DNA of 64,000 nt from Epiperipatus broadwayi. Taxonomy: Eukaryota > Onychophora > Udeonychophora > Euonychophora > Peripatidae. Both the position numbers and the translations under genes were made by a program. Shown piece after piece: positions 37,451-48,739 of the stretch. The notes under the pieces were generated by a model. It saw only the letters and a list, made by a program, of their open reading frames with translations, was not told the DNA's origin and did no database searches. The stretch is from the NCBI GenBank assembly GCA_028023455.1, contig JAQFVV010000451.1, forward strand, positions 312,001 through 376,000, written 5' to 3'. Each line of letters starts with the position of its first letter. Position 1 is the first letter of the stretch.

Positions 37451-38456
37451 ATATATAATAAACCCCACCCATTACGATATATATATAAAAAAGAAAGCAA
37501 TTAATGAAATACCATTTTACAAGATATGAATACATAGATTAAAAAAAAAACATATATATAAAAAAAACATAAATATAGATTGAATTCGCAAATTACAAAG
37601 ATATTTTAATAATTTATGGGAACGTTACCGGTAACTAGATGGGTGGGTCAAAATAAGTTCATTAGATGTTTCCCGCAGGTCTTCCCAGTTCTTCAAATTT
37701 GTTTTTCCATGTTTTTGAGGGCAGATTTTTACGGATACAGGGCAGACACATTAGTTCTCTGGCTGGCTTACATGATTAGAACTCCAGCCTCAGGAATGGC
37801 TCAGGAGAGCGAAGGCAAAAGAGGTTACCTCCGCATTTTTGCAGAGCAACACATTTCTGGATTTTTATTTATATGCTGAAAAATAGAGTGCAGCTTGAAG
37901 TAAGTACAGCAAGCAAGAGTTCGCTATATTGTCTAATTTTTCAGCAAAATTTCTTCCAACAAAATTCTTAAGATTTTCTCTCTGACCTTCAGCACTGGTT
38001 TACCCACAAGCATAAGACCAAGAACAAAAGAAAAGTTCTTTATTTATACCCTTTTTCCATTATGTTTTTAATCTGCTAATTAGTAGCAAATCATGTCCGT
38101 TGTTTCAAATTTTCCTGTTATCTATTTTTTTTATCTAATTCAGAAAATGTTTTATTAATTAATTCCCTTTCTTAATGGATTCTATTTAATTAAGAAAATT
38201 TTTATCTTATCGAATTCTTCCAACATATATTTTAAAAATAGTTGCAAATATAATTTTAACTTTCTATATTTTATTTTATTAAATCTTTTCTCTTTAACAC
38301 AATTCTTTCTTTAATTTAGGCAACTATTTGAGAAAACGATAAATTTAGTTTAAAAAAGAAACATACATTCACTGTGGTTGGACTTAGGATCTTAATTAGT
38401 CCACAGTGAATGGTGAAGCCAGCATATATATATATTTATATATATGCACAGCTTCA
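37451..38456 (-). repeat. Outer element 5' LTR, second part
   Basis: Continues the split right LTR from 29745 and matches about 24245-25248. It ends GCACAGCTTCA directly before the CTAT target duplication. Confidence 0.93.
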
Positions 38457-38938
38457 CTATATATAGTATATTCTATGATTTTATATTCTATTTATTTATT
38501 ATTTTCCCTAAAAGTCACTTAATTCTAATATACTTTTATTTTTAATATATTCTCTTTATATATTTAACTCATATATTCTAACTTTAATGTTATATATTCA
38601 TTTTTTCATCTTTTTATATTTCTTATTTTTATTAATATCCTTATCTAATATTAATTCCTAATCTACCTAATTCCGTTTTTATTTTAGTTATTTTTAATCT
38701 ATTCTTAACTTATTTTTATTATATTTTGTACTCATCTTTTTACTCATAAATTCAACTGTTCACAACTTAAATTTCAAATTTTCTAATAATTTCTAGTGGC
38801 TCCTATTTATACTTTTCATAAACTAAATTCATTTTTATTTTTATCTTTTATTTTTATTCTAACTCCCTTTTTAATATTACTTTTTACTTATGATAAAATC
38901 TTTCTTAAACCCGAATCTCTAATACTGGCTTAATATTA

Positions 38939-39651
38939 TTAATAAGAATAGCTTCTTTTCCATTTTTTATCTCTCCTATTATTTGTAAATTTTATCACTT
39001 TTATACAATCTTTTTCAAATTTATATCCTGTTTCCAATGTATGTAAATATATTGGTGAATTGCTATAACATTTATGTCTTCTATATATTAAATTTTTTGT
39101 TTCACTCATATAATTTGTTCTTATATTATTAATTTTACATTGTTTACAATTAATTTCAAATATTGTTAAAATAGGCAAAACTCTTTCCATACAGTAGTGC
39201 CACTCAAAGCAAGGCAGAGTAATCAATGGATGCCAGAAGGCTTGTGCATAAAATCCCTATCTAGTGCCTAGTTATCCAATATCCCCAAACTAGTTTCTAG
39301 TAGGCACTAGATAGGGATTTTATGCACAAGCCTTCTGGCATCCATTGATTACTCTGTCTTGCTTTGAGTGGCACTACTGTATGGAGAGAGTTTTGCCTAT
39401 TTTAACAACAGTTATGAGCAAGCATGGGAGATAGTGATCATGTGATGTTTAAAAATTTCTAATATTCCATTTGTTTCATTATCTGTATCATTATAATCTT
39501 TAATATATTTATTTTCTAATATATTAATCATATTATTTCCTTTTTTATTAACTATTTTAACTTTTATTGTATTATTAAATATTTTATTTATCATCTTATT
39601 TAAATTTTTAACCACATAGTTATTAGCCATGCTTATACCTATAATATACAA
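38939..39651 (-). pseudogene. GIY-YIG endonuclease region of a second PLE type, interrupted
   Basis: Minus strand. From 39651 an ORF reads toward NETNGILEI, and after the foldback insertion at 39165-39453 the frame resumes as FEINCKQCK, then YMSETKNLIYRRHKCYSNS, PIYLHTLETGYKF and IKVIKF. This is the layout of a GIY-YIG nuclease C-terminal to a Penelope-like RT: GI(F/L)EI for GIY, YMSE for YIGE, and the downstream H/E region. Without the insertion the two halves join in one frame. The family differs from the 44.9 and 49.4 kb PLEs. No RT core is visible upstream. Confidence 0.7.
39152..39466. mobile_element. Tailed-hairpin element, family B, inside PLE coding sequence
   Basis: Arms of about 125 bp (39165-39292 and 39296-39400) plus a right tail (to 39453) that includes AGTGATCATGTGATG. 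Direct repeats AATTTCAAATATT (39152-39164) and AATTTCTAATATT (39454-39466) differ at one base in 13 and form the target duplication. The hammerhead core region is mostly deleted; only the CCAAACTAGTTTCTAG part (stem III and GAAA side) remains at the centre. The insertion breaks a GIY-YIG frame. Confidence 0.85.
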
Positions 39652-40009
39652 TAGAGTTTGATATGTTAATAACTATCTTAGATGAAATGAGAGACATTTT
39701 AAATTTCTTATCAATTTCAATAATATCTAGAACAGAAATAATCTGAAATTGTTAGTTTTGTAATCAATTAAATATGTTCTTATGTCCAGCAAATTTACTT
39801 TCAGCTAAATTCTTCAATTTGTTTTCACTTTTTCTTTACTATTTCAGATGGCATGAGTTTAAACTGTGAAGCAATAAAATCAGACTAGTAACATAAATGA
39901 TTCATATTAATAAATGTTATACTCAGTTATTAACTCACTTTTTGCTTTCTTATTAATAATATATATATATATATAAATGTAATAATGTGCAAGGCTAAAT
40001 GAGTTGGTA

Positions 40010-40200
40010 AGTAATCATTAAACGCCACTCAACACTTAGACAATCCTAATATCAATAACAATTTCAAACTGTTGACAGGGCAACTACTTCCACCTTTATT
40101 GTTAAAAGGAGATTGCCTTGACAACAGTTTGAAATTGTTGAATGTTATTAATATTGGGATTGTCTAAGCGCTGACGGGCTTTTAATGAAATATATATATA
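40010..40200. mobile_element. Foldback family C, two arms
   Basis: Inverted arms (about 40022-40100 and 40108-40184) share CACTTAGACAATCCTAATAT / GATTGTCTAAGCGC and CAATTTCAAACTGTTG / CAACAGTTTGAAATTG. A left extension (GTAATAATGTGCAAGGC...) precedes the arm, and (TA)n runs flank both sides, so the target duplication cannot be fixed. Related single arm at 20330-20430. Confidence 0.7.
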
Positions 40201-41630
40201 TAAAACATATTAAAATATCCTCTTAAAACTTTTCATTTAGATTCATTAAATTATCATAATCAGCAGCAGTCAATCGCAAATGAGTATGATATTCAAACTT
40301 CAGAAGACAAACAAAAAGAGTTAAAATCAAGTGTTGCAATGACTATATAAGTTAATCTACGAGTCATAAATATGCCAACATATACCATATGTTAAACTTT
40401 AGGTCTGCTATCCGATATCTTGCTATATCTTTTAACATCTAATCTAATTGTAGTTTTAAATTTATTCTAACATTAGCCATATATCTTCCCAAGAAAGCTA
40501 TTAATATTGTGTTTCTTTATCTCTTTATAAGGTAGAGGGTCTACTTCTCCCATAAAAAACCACACTTAAATTCAATAGAAAATAAGTTTTTTACAAGTTT
40601 ACTACCATTCCGTTACTTGACATCTGTAATTCAATGAAGGTGTGATTTTATCAATGTAAATTCTATAGTATCACATTCAACAAGCAGAATGGAGTAATTG
40701 CCTTTACTGTCATATTTTTTCAATATTGTGTACTATTCTTAAATAAAATTTTTGCTTACTAATTAGAACACGTAAATTAAATAATAATTTTTCTGTTTAT
40801 AGTATACACAATGAGCATAGCTTCCACTGAATACATATGATTGAATAAAAATGGAATAATATGAAGAAATAAGAAATAATATAAAGTTTTACATATGTAA
40901 AATTTAAATTTTCTTTTTCTAAATTTACATTAGTTATAATTCTAATAATGAAATAGTTCCCTAAATTTTTTTTCCAACTTTTCATGAATTATTTTTTAAG
41001 CAATTCCTTCCAGTTATATAAAGTTAAATATTGACATATATTAGCTATAATTATCATTAAGGATCCTATCATTTACTAACATTGGTTTAATTGCTCTGTA
41101 AAGTTTAGTGCAGTGGTGGAGTATCAGACCCTGGAATGTGGGGTCCTAGGATAAATTCTGGTGATGATAACTTGAACTTCTTATGAACCCTCAAGCAATA
41201 AAACCATTTGAATATATATTGGTTTAAATTAACATAAAATTTGTTCTAAGATAATTTATATAGAAATGTTTATGTATGCAATAGGCTGGAGAAAGGAGTT
41301 TGCTATTAACTAAAAGGAGACCCGTTGATTCCCCTTCGATGCCTTAAAGGAACCAAGCAGAGCAATTTTCTAATGTCCATTCCATACATTCTTGTTGTTG
41401 CAGCTGTTATTACTATGTGATTATTCATAAAGTATATGAACATGGATGAGCTGCTCACCAACATGTATTATTCAGCGTGGTGAATTTATTGGCTTTTTAT
41501 GTCTGAGTTTAAGATTAATAAACACCATGGTCTTTCTTCTCAGTTGCCTGATAAGGCAGAATGGATGTATGTGTAAATGATAAATATTTTTCCAATAAAG
41601 AAATATGACCGTGTGTTTGAAAAGGAAAGT
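40201..41630. other. AT-rich, no gene recognised
   Basis: No motif-bearing frame. 41101-41165 holds a faint tRNA-like block (GTGGTGGAGTATCAGA ... GGATAAATTCTGG) that may be an old SINE. Confidence 0.4.
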
Positions 41631-41639
41631 TTTTAATAA

Positions 41640-42075
41640 ATGTGTTTTACCAGTTCTTACTTATAGATCTGAGAGTTGAATACATAATAGAAGAGCAATA
41701 CAGAGATTTCAGACCACTCAAAGAAGTATGGAGAGATGCATGTTGGGAGTAACAAGAAGAGATCGAAAACGCAATATATGGGAAAGAGAATAAACAGGTG
41801 TTACTGACCTCATTGAAAAAATTAAAAGATTAAAGTGGAGTTGGGCTGGACATATTACTAGAAGAGATTATAATAGATGGACAATTGTAATCTTAAACTG
41901 GATTCCACGAGATTGTAAATGCCCCAAAAAGAGACCAAATGTGGGATGGATGGATGAAATAAGAAAATGTGCAGGGATGATGTGGAGAAGAGAAGCTAAA
42001 GATCGGAGAAGATGGACTGAACTTGGAGAGACCTTCATCCTGCAGTGGATTGATAATGGTTGATGATGATGATGT
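41640..42075 (+). pseudogene. 3' end of an RTE-type LINE, decayed
   Basis: Plus-strand reading gives the well-known C-terminal signature of RTE-type LINEs: RSMERCMLGVTRRDR, then KIKRLKWSWAGHITRRD, then RWTELGETFILQWIDNG and a stop, followed by GATGATGATGATG, the short-repeat tail usual for this clade. There are in-frame stops (after TYRSES and after NIWERE), so it is a 5'-truncated dead copy. The same C-terminal motif, more damaged, ends the RTE copy at 60.7-60.9 kb. Confidence 0.85.
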
Positions 42076-43809
42076 ATACAATAAATATGCATGCACGTAG
42101 AAATAGACAAAAAGTAAAAGAAACATTTAAAATTTTCTCATCATAATGTAAATTATGCAATATAAATTAAGAATGAGTTCAAAGTAATGCAATTTCTCCA
42201 AATAAGCAATAAAAAAACATTAGAAAGAGAATTTGCATGTGACATTATATATATATATAAACATACAAATATTGTCTAAATCAAAAATTCTAATATATTT
42301 TATATGAAAAAATAAATTGTACATGAATATGTACAAACAAACATACAAAAAAAAGAGGTCAAGCATTCATAAAAAATTTTTATTTTTGTTATTAAGATAA
42401 AGTTTATTTATGCTTGATACACTGAGTTTGGGGGAAATGATTGCTAGATAATATATACAATGTCATGTGATGTAATGTGGAAGTCAATTCTTTTTCTAAA
42501 GAGAGGTACATAAAAGTTCATATGCTTACAATGCTTATTACTCAAGATACAAATGTCCCATCTCTGTATTCTGAAAAATAATGATGACATCTACAGGTGC
42601 AAATGTATAATCACAAATAAAAATTGAAAAAAATTATGACAGATGTATACGTTTATGTTAAAAACATAAATATATATTATATTATTATGAATAATTACTA
42701 TTCATTGGAATGCACTCATCAAAAGTCAAATGAGAAGATTTTTGAACTGTATCTGTACATTATGTTTTAATGTTATGATGACTTTCATGTTAACCCAAGT
42801 TTAAAAAATATATAACTGAAAATATAAATAAAATTAAAATTTCAAATATAAAAATTAAAATTTCAAATTTTAAAAATAAATTTAAAAAAAAAAAGAAAAA
42901 AAATTCCCAGTTGATTATTATACTTTTAAATTTAAAATTAAAGCAAAAATATAGTAATTTACCCTTAAAGTAGTGAATTAATGATATAGAATTTACATCT
43001 CTCTTTCATTAATTAGAGTTCAATTAAAAAGCTCATTTTATTTAGTAAAAAGAATGCCCTCCATTTTTACCAAAATCTAGTTCTTATTAAACTCATCCGA
43101 TTTGGGTTCAGTTTTTATCTAATATTATATAATTTATATACTATTTCTGTACAAAGTAAAAACATTTTAATGATTTCAAATTTAATCATTTATTTTGAAT
43201 TTTTTATTTTGAAGTCAGTAAATTATTACCTTTAATATTATAGAGTATATTTAATAATATACACAAAATCTAGAATAGTTTTATCAAAACATGAAAAAAA
43301 TAAGAAGGAAAATTTTACTTTATTTCTTTGATATTAACCATATATATGTTTCAAGAATGAATAGTGGAACGGAAGTTTTAAGTACATTTAAAAAAAGCTA
43401 TTGCACATAGAAAAGAGAGATGAAGTTGAATTATTCCATATGTTAATGTTTAATAAGCAAACCGTTATATTAATTTTTAACTGGGGTTTAATGATTATAT
43501 CTGAGTTAGGGATAATCTTTAGTTTACTAAAAGATTAGTAATAATTACTGATGCATTTAACCAAAGTGAATGGTAATCAAGTTGTAAATGCAGAAAGTTT
43601 TAAAACTTATAACTAAGAATATTGAAACATATTTGGAAAAAAAAAAAAATTGAAATTAGCTTTAAAATTTCAACTCCCTTGAATTAGTCATATGATAATA
43701 TAACACATTTCATATGTTTCTTTAAAAAATTACTATTCTGCTGTGATAATAAATTTTAATGAAGAATAAATGTTGATATTTAATAAAATCATAAATCAAT
43801 AAGATGAGT
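42076..43809. other. AT-rich, no gene recognised
   Basis: Only microsatellites and A/T runs. Confidence 0.5.
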
Positions 43810-43925
43810 TTTTGTTTCATATGTCATAGCATTGGCCGGGAGGCGAACCCGCAACAACCATCTGCAACCAACTGCTTGCTTGCAAGGCAGCTGCACTGAC
43901 CTCTTGGTTAACAACGATTGATTTT
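43810..43925 (-). mobile_element. tRNA-derived SINE-like retroposon, copy 3
   Basis: Minus strand: AACCAAGAGGTCAGTGCAG (A-box-like), GCCTTGCAAGCAAGCAG, GCGGGTTCGCCTCCCGGC (B-box-like), AATGCTATGACATATGAAAC. Same order and 3' junction as copies at 6.4 and 9.8 kb, with an extra insertion in the middle. Confidence 0.7.
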
Positions 43926-44680
43926 TAGACAAAAAATCAAAGAGGAAAGATTACTTACTTCCCAACCTTTAAAATAATTGATAAAAATATAGTTTCGATA
44001 TATTTTATTTTTACAAGTTGTTTTAAAAAAAAAAGATTACAACATGTATATAATTTTAAAATTAATTTTAATATATTATTTTACATGACAGGAGTAATAA
44101 ATTGTTTACACAATGAACAATCATACTATTTTTGTATTGTAATGGTTCTAATGATAAAAATAAAAAAAGATACTTTACTAATAAATATATGGTCAATTGC
44201 TTAGGGTAGGGGATCATTAGAACACCAAAATGAAAAATTTACAGGCATATTACATAATCATGCAGTCAGTTTCTTAGGTCAAATGTTACAGCATCAAAAT
44301 GACAAGCTGGGTGCATTTTTAATATAGAAATTTTAAACTGAACTTAATTGTGAACCAATCCAGAAACTTTTAGAATATAAATCTACCCCAAACATACAAT
44401 ATACTACAAAAAATATAAACATGTTGTTAATGAAAAAGTAAACACTCATCTTACTATTGTGCTAATAGTCATAACAATTTACACTGAATAAAAATGATTT
44501 AAAATTGTAATTTTGATTCATCATCAAAGTTAAGCCAACCCAACTGCCATGACCAAATTATTCAGATATTGCCCTAAACTACCACCAAACTCTCCAACCA
44601 TATAGATCATTCAAGTGGTTGTAAGCCATGCAATGTACTAAGCTTATACTATAAAATTTAAACTATTACATATATATATA
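43926..44680. other. AT-rich, no gene recognised
   Basis: No supported feature. Confidence 0.5.
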
Positions 44681-44682
44681 TA

Positions 44683-44832
44683 ACAATAAAAATAATAAAT
44701 ATAACGGTAATTAACTATTATATATAGTCTTTCAATCTGCAGAAGTACTTTTGGTTAACCGAAAGTACTTCTGCAGATTGATAGACTGTATATAATAGTT
44801 AATTACCATTGTATTTATTATTTTTATTGTTA
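44683..44832. repeat. Near-perfect palindrome, ~73-bp arms
   Basis: Arms pair from AACAATAAAAATAATAAATA (left) to TATTTATTATTTTTATTGTT (right) with the axis at the GGTTAACC near 44755. It lies just outside the 3' end of the minus-strand PLE. No target duplication was resolved. It could be another tailed hairpin. Confidence 0.75.
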
Positions 44833-46122
44833 TTACAAGTTTTTTAATTAATGGACATTTTATTTATATATATATTAAAAGCCTAAATTTAGACTAATCA
44901 AATAATTAAATTACCCTAAATTCAGAATTAAACAAAACAAATCGAAATCTCACTCAATTGCAAAGGACTACTCAAAAAATATATACTAATTATATTTCCC
45001 ACAATTACATCTCACATACTTTTAATATTAAAAAAACTTTTCAACAGATTGTTTCAGTATCATAAATTTTTAATAATAAAGATTCATTAATTTTTCTTTT
45101 TTATTTCATTTCTTTCAATGAAACAGCTTTAGCCTTTTCAAATCTAATAATGTGGCCTGTATCTCTTTAATGGATATGTAAAGCATAATTAAAATACTTA
45201 TTTTAACCCCTATTTTTATGAATTTTTATTCTTTCATTTAAGCTCGAACTACCCTGACCTATATATAACATTATTTAACATAATCCCCTTCTTTCAATCA
45301 AACTTTTTTTTTATTACCAAACAAACTAACATTCTTACAGTGAATCATATTTCTGTAATGCAATTTTCATTACACCATTCTCACTCAAGGTAGGGAATAT
45401 TTTCTATCTATTTTTAACACCTTGTGGAGGGATGTATAGTCATAAACATGTGATCAAAGATATGTGAAAAAGATTTAAAATTTTATATGAAGGAAATTTA
45501 AAAATATAATATTTTTTTTTCCTTTTTTAATTTTTAATGATTTTTTTTTTATAAAATTTCTTAAAATTTTGTTAAATTTTAAAAAAATTGGGGTGGAAAA
45601 AAAAAACAGAAAAAACGGGGAAAAGGAAGAAAAAAAAAAAAGAAAAAAAAAAAAAAAAAACATACAACTTTAAATATACCCAATCATGCTTAATAATTTT
45701 CTCTTTCAAATAATTAATATAAACTGAATAATTATTCCCCCTTCCATAATCTTATAAAACTATTATAAGTAAAATACATAGAATCCTCCAATATAATAAT
45801 ATGAGCAAATCTTTAATAACTTTAATTTTATTCTTAGATAAAGATCCATTATTAATCAATAAAGTATTAAGAACATAAAGACTACTTAATCCATTAACAG
45901 ATTGATATATATTCTCAATATCTAAACTATTATATACCCAATTATTTTCCTTTTTTAAAATTATTAATCTTATCAACTCTCAAAAGAAGAAAAAACTACA
46001 AATCCCAAAATTGACAAATTGTTGTTTTAAAAAATTATTCAAGAACATAGGAATCCTTTCAACAACAATAGTAAAATCAAAAATAAATCTTAAAGGAAAA
46101 TCTTTTTTGTGAGTTTCAATAT

Positions 46123-46600
46123 TCATAAACATCTTAAATTAATACACTATACAGGCTTAAACCTGCATATATATATATATATGTAATGTATATAAGATTC
46201 GAACTCAGACTTTCATACGACCCTCAACTCTCCATGCCATCTCATATTGTTGACCCACCTGATCACACACATGTTGAAAAGATAAATAAACACCAAAGCA
46301 GCAAACATCAGTTGGTCCAGATTACTGGAAGGCTGAAGAGTTGTGAGCGGAGTACTTTGAAGCTTGTCCATTAAAGTATGAAGATTGATTATCTTAATAT
46401 AAAGCTGAGCACTGATTGTATATATTTGTGGAGATAGTAATCTGGACCAAGTGATGATTGCTGGTTTAGCATTAAATACGTATATTAGTGATTATTTATC
46501 TTTTCAACATGTGTGTAATCAGGTGGGTCAGCAATATGAGATGGCATGGAGAGTTGAGGGTTGTATGAAAGTCTGAGTTCAAATCTCATAAACATCTTAA
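46123..46600. mobile_element. Tailed-hairpin element A2, inside PLE
   Basis: Direct repeat TCATAAACATCTTAA at 46123-46137 and 46586-46600. The element 46138-46585 has a left tail (46138-46190) and inverted arms (about 46191-46293 and 46486-46585) sharing CGAACTCAGACTTTCATACG / GTATGAAAGTCTGAGTTC and CACCTGATCACACACATG / its complement. The uninterrupted PLE copy at 49570-49600 runs straight across the site, confirming the insertion. Sequence family is that of 2819-3785. Confidence 0.9.
46437..46494 (+). ncRNA. Degenerate hammerhead motif, family A
   Basis: Same layout as 3566-3624 (GUAAUC...GGACCAA, stem II UGCU/AGCA, perfect palindrome AUACGUAU, then AGUGAUUAU), but the core has GUGAUGA for CUGAUGA (C3 lost) and UAAA for GAAA (G12 lost). 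Both bases are essential in known hammerheads, so this copy should be inactive. Confidence 0.55.
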
Positions 46601-47207
46601 GTGATATGAAATCATTAGGATAGCAAATATTTTACTGTATTAAAAATGTTTAAATTTTGCATTTTCTTCATAATACCTATTAACTTCATTTAAATCACAT
46701 TATCAGGATCTTTTCTTCAAAGCACATATTCATTACAATTATTTCATTCTTTAACAACTCATTCTCTATAACCATTTCTTTTTGTAATGACAAACAGCCA
46801 GCTTTGTCTTCATGACAGTGATCACCTAAAACAATTAATTTATTCTTGAAATATCTAACCTTTGCAAACTCGTAACAAATTTTTCTTTACTTCTTAAATT
46901 TTTTTATTGAAATCCAATTGAATACTTAGTGTTTAGTTTTTTTTTATTATTATTATTATATAAAACTATTATTATTATTTTTTTATTAAGGAAAAAAAAA
47001 TGCAAGTGACTGATCACCTGCTACATGATGTAAATATATTTGTTTAAAAGAAATCTTGAGATCATACTACAGTCAATAACCCTAGTCTTCTCCATTGATT
47101 CATAAGAGTCTTTGAATTGCCAAGTCCTTTTTATTAATTCACAGATCCTTAAAACTTCATCTATGTTGCCATGTCTTTGTATAAACCGCATCTATGGGAT
47201 TCATACT

Positions 47208-47399
47208 TTAATCTGTTTCTGAATTTCTATTGCTTTCCTGTTCAAAATTTTCCTCTTGTGAGCTTATTTCTTCATCATCTGTGATTTCCTCCATTTCATC
47301 AGTACACACAGGACTAGTACTAATTTGTTGCTGCATTTCCTTTGGACAGCCATCTACTTCCTCGCCTCCGGAACTGTCACTATGAGCCTCATCGCTCCT
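47208..47399 (-). CDS. Candidate terminal exon encoding an acidic tail
   Basis: Minus strand, 63 codons then TAA at 47208-47210. The translation is rich in D, E and S (RSDEAHSDSSGGEEVDG, MEEITDDEEISSQEE, NRNSETD), with no internal stop, which is unusual for this AT-rich DNA and GC-richer than its flanks. The codon before it is an in-frame TAG whose AG could be a splice acceptor, although the upstream pyrimidine tract is poor. It looks like the disordered C-terminus of a nuclear or chromatin-type protein, but no domain identifies it. It could also be a fragment of a transposon protein. Confidence 0.45.
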   Translation of the reverse strand, partial: RSDEAHSDSSGGEEVDGCPKEMQQQISTSPVCTDEMEEITDDEEISSQEENFEQESNRNSETD

Positions 47400-47515
47400 C
47401 TACATTACTTAATGTGTAGTTGCCATTTAAATTACTGGATTTTCAACAAAGGAAATTATATTTTTTTAAAATGATAAGAGACAAAGGATTTCTAATTCTG
47501 TTTTATTTAACTTAA

Positions 47516-47699
47516 TATTAGAAAGATTAAACTTGTAAATATTAATTCTTATTAAGTGCAATGTCAGCAAGTAATACTTAAATAAGGCTAAAACCTTAGT
47601 ACATGTGTTTAGATTTATAGAGGTCTCACTTGTAATAAATTAAGCACTCAAGGCGCATGTACTAAGGTTTTAGCCTTATTTAAGTATTAGAAAGATTAA
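47516..47699. mobile_element. Tailed-hairpin element 5 with 15-bp target duplication
   Basis: TATTAGAAAGATTAA at 47516-47530 and 47685-47699. The element 47531-47684 has a left tail of about 40 nt, then arms of about 32 bp (47571-47605 and 47653-47684: ACTTAAATAAGGCTAAAACC / GGTTTTAGCCTTATTTAAGT) around a 47-nt loop. It is the smallest member of the group. Confidence 0.85.
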
Positions 47700-48025
47700 C
47701 AACTTTATTAATAGAATTACCATTCTTACCTTGTTATTAAAATTAACATTATTATTTTTTGTAAACAACTTTTATAATTTTTGTTCATACTTCCTACAAG
47801 AAAATTTTGACGTATTTATTCTAAATTATCTAATAAAAAAAAATTCAGAATTGAATAATTAAAATCTTATCTCCTAGAAGTAATTTAAATATGAGACCTA
47901 ATTTTAATTATTCAATTTTGACTTTTTTTATTAGGCAATTTACAGTAAATAGATCAAAATTTTATTGTAGGAAATATGAACAAAAATTTAAATGACTGTT
48001 TTCAAAAATTAATAAAGTTAATTTA
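47700..48025. repeat. Imperfect inverted repeat
   Basis: About 47765-47870 pairs with about 47905-47995 (TTTTTGTTCATACTTCCTAC / ATGAACAAAAATT, GAATTGAATAATTAAAAT / ATTTTAATTATTCAATTTT), and AACAACTTTATTAA (47699) is echoed in reverse at about 48007. It abuts the previous element and is probably another foldback, but its ends are not fixed. Confidence 0.6.
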
Positions 48026-48471
48026 AATAACAGAATAGTTATTCAGAATAATTCTATTATTTTAAATTAAATGAAAGAGAATTATAAACTCTTGGTAAAG
48101 GTTCTAATTTTTTTTTCTTATATAAAAAATGTTTGATATAAATGATGATTAAAAAATAAGTAATGAATTAGTTTAAAATAAAAGTTAATGGTAAAGCAAT
48201 ATTTATTATTAGTTGTTGTGTATTCGGATATGAAGCTGACTACCAACAATTACCACAAAATTATAAATTCCCAAAACATTATTAATAAGGACTAATATAT
48301 ATTTATTTATAATATATACATACACATAAATAAAGATTTAACTGAGTAGCAATCATCACAGATAGTCCTTGATTTAACATTCTAACTATACAACCCTTAT
48401 CACAATGAATAACAAATCCTGCCACTATACTAATGGTAACATTAAATGAATACTAAAGTTTATACTCATGG

Positions 48472-48738
48472 CTATTTTACACAAAACACAATCATATTTG
48501 AGCCTTCTGAGGTATACATAAATAATAACATGAGACCAGTGTGGTCTGTTAACATTTTTCCTAGCTGGCTATCTTTCATCTTCAGAGGTACAGGATCTGG
48601 GACATATCCATCATTGTAGAAAACTCTGGACACTTTTCCTTCAGCTTTTCTCAGGTCCTTCTCATATTCATGACACAGCAACAATGGCTTACAATGCGTG
48701 CAGAAAAGCTGATGACTGCCTTCTCTTTTAGTGCACAC
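48472..48738 (-). CDS. Possible exon or ORF, 88 codons, unknown
   Basis: Minus strand, ATG at 48738, stop at 48472. The translation has a balanced, folded-protein-like composition (FCTHCKPLLLCHEYEKDL, KVSRVFYNDGYVPDPVPLKM, LMLLFMYTSEGS), unlike the low-complexity frames nearby. A CxxC...C group appears near residues 13-24. No family is recognised. It lies upstream, on the same strand, of the acidic exon candidate at 47208-47399, so both might belong to one gene, but no convincing splice sites link them. Confidence 0.35.
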   Translation of the reverse strand: MCTKREGSHQLFCTHCKPLLLCHEYEKDLRKAEGKVSRVFYNDGYVPDPVPLKMKDSQLGKMLTDHTGLMLLFMYTSEGSNMIVFCVK

Positions 48739-48739
48739 T

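Larger units (their letters stand above)
22658..38456 (-). mobile_element. Outer LTR retrotransposon, non-autonomous, split by nested element
   Basis: Left LTR 22658-25248. Right LTR in two pieces, 28146-29745 and 37451-38456, separated by the inner element. Both LTRs start TG and end CA. The flanking CTAT at 22654-22657 and 38457-38460 is a 4-bp target duplication. The internal region 25249-28145 holds a gag-protease frame and a downstream basic frame, all on the minus strand, so the right LTR is the 5' LTR. No RT, RNase H or integrase motif is visible in 2.9 kb, so mobility would need enzymes supplied by another copy. Gag and a DTGS protease suggest a Gypsy-like origin. Confidence 0.92.
44860..47000 (-). 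pseudogene. Penelope-like element, decayed, minus strand
   Basis: Read on the minus strand from about 47000: an N-terminal region homologous to 49370-49560; at 46120-46040 DFPLRF, as in PLE RT motif 1 neighbourhoods; at 45976-45752 an open frame with YNSLDIENIYQSVNGL (RT domain); at 45265-45251 YIGQG with SSSLNERIKIHKN, the YIG half of a GIY-YIG nuclease; then a 3' UTR ending with the same terminus as 4.3 and 5.9 kb (AATTACCCT near 44912 in plus view). The interval 45480-45660 is low-complexity and appears to have replaced the RT palm. Many stops. A foldback interrupts it at 46138-46585. Confidence 0.8.

Noticed and set aside
40010-40200. Hammerhead in foldback family C
   Set aside because: The arm has a GAAAUUG segment but no CUGANGA core in either orientation.
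45475-45663. Open frame of F/K-rich protein on the minus strand
   Set aside because: Produced by A and T runs within the degraded PLE.
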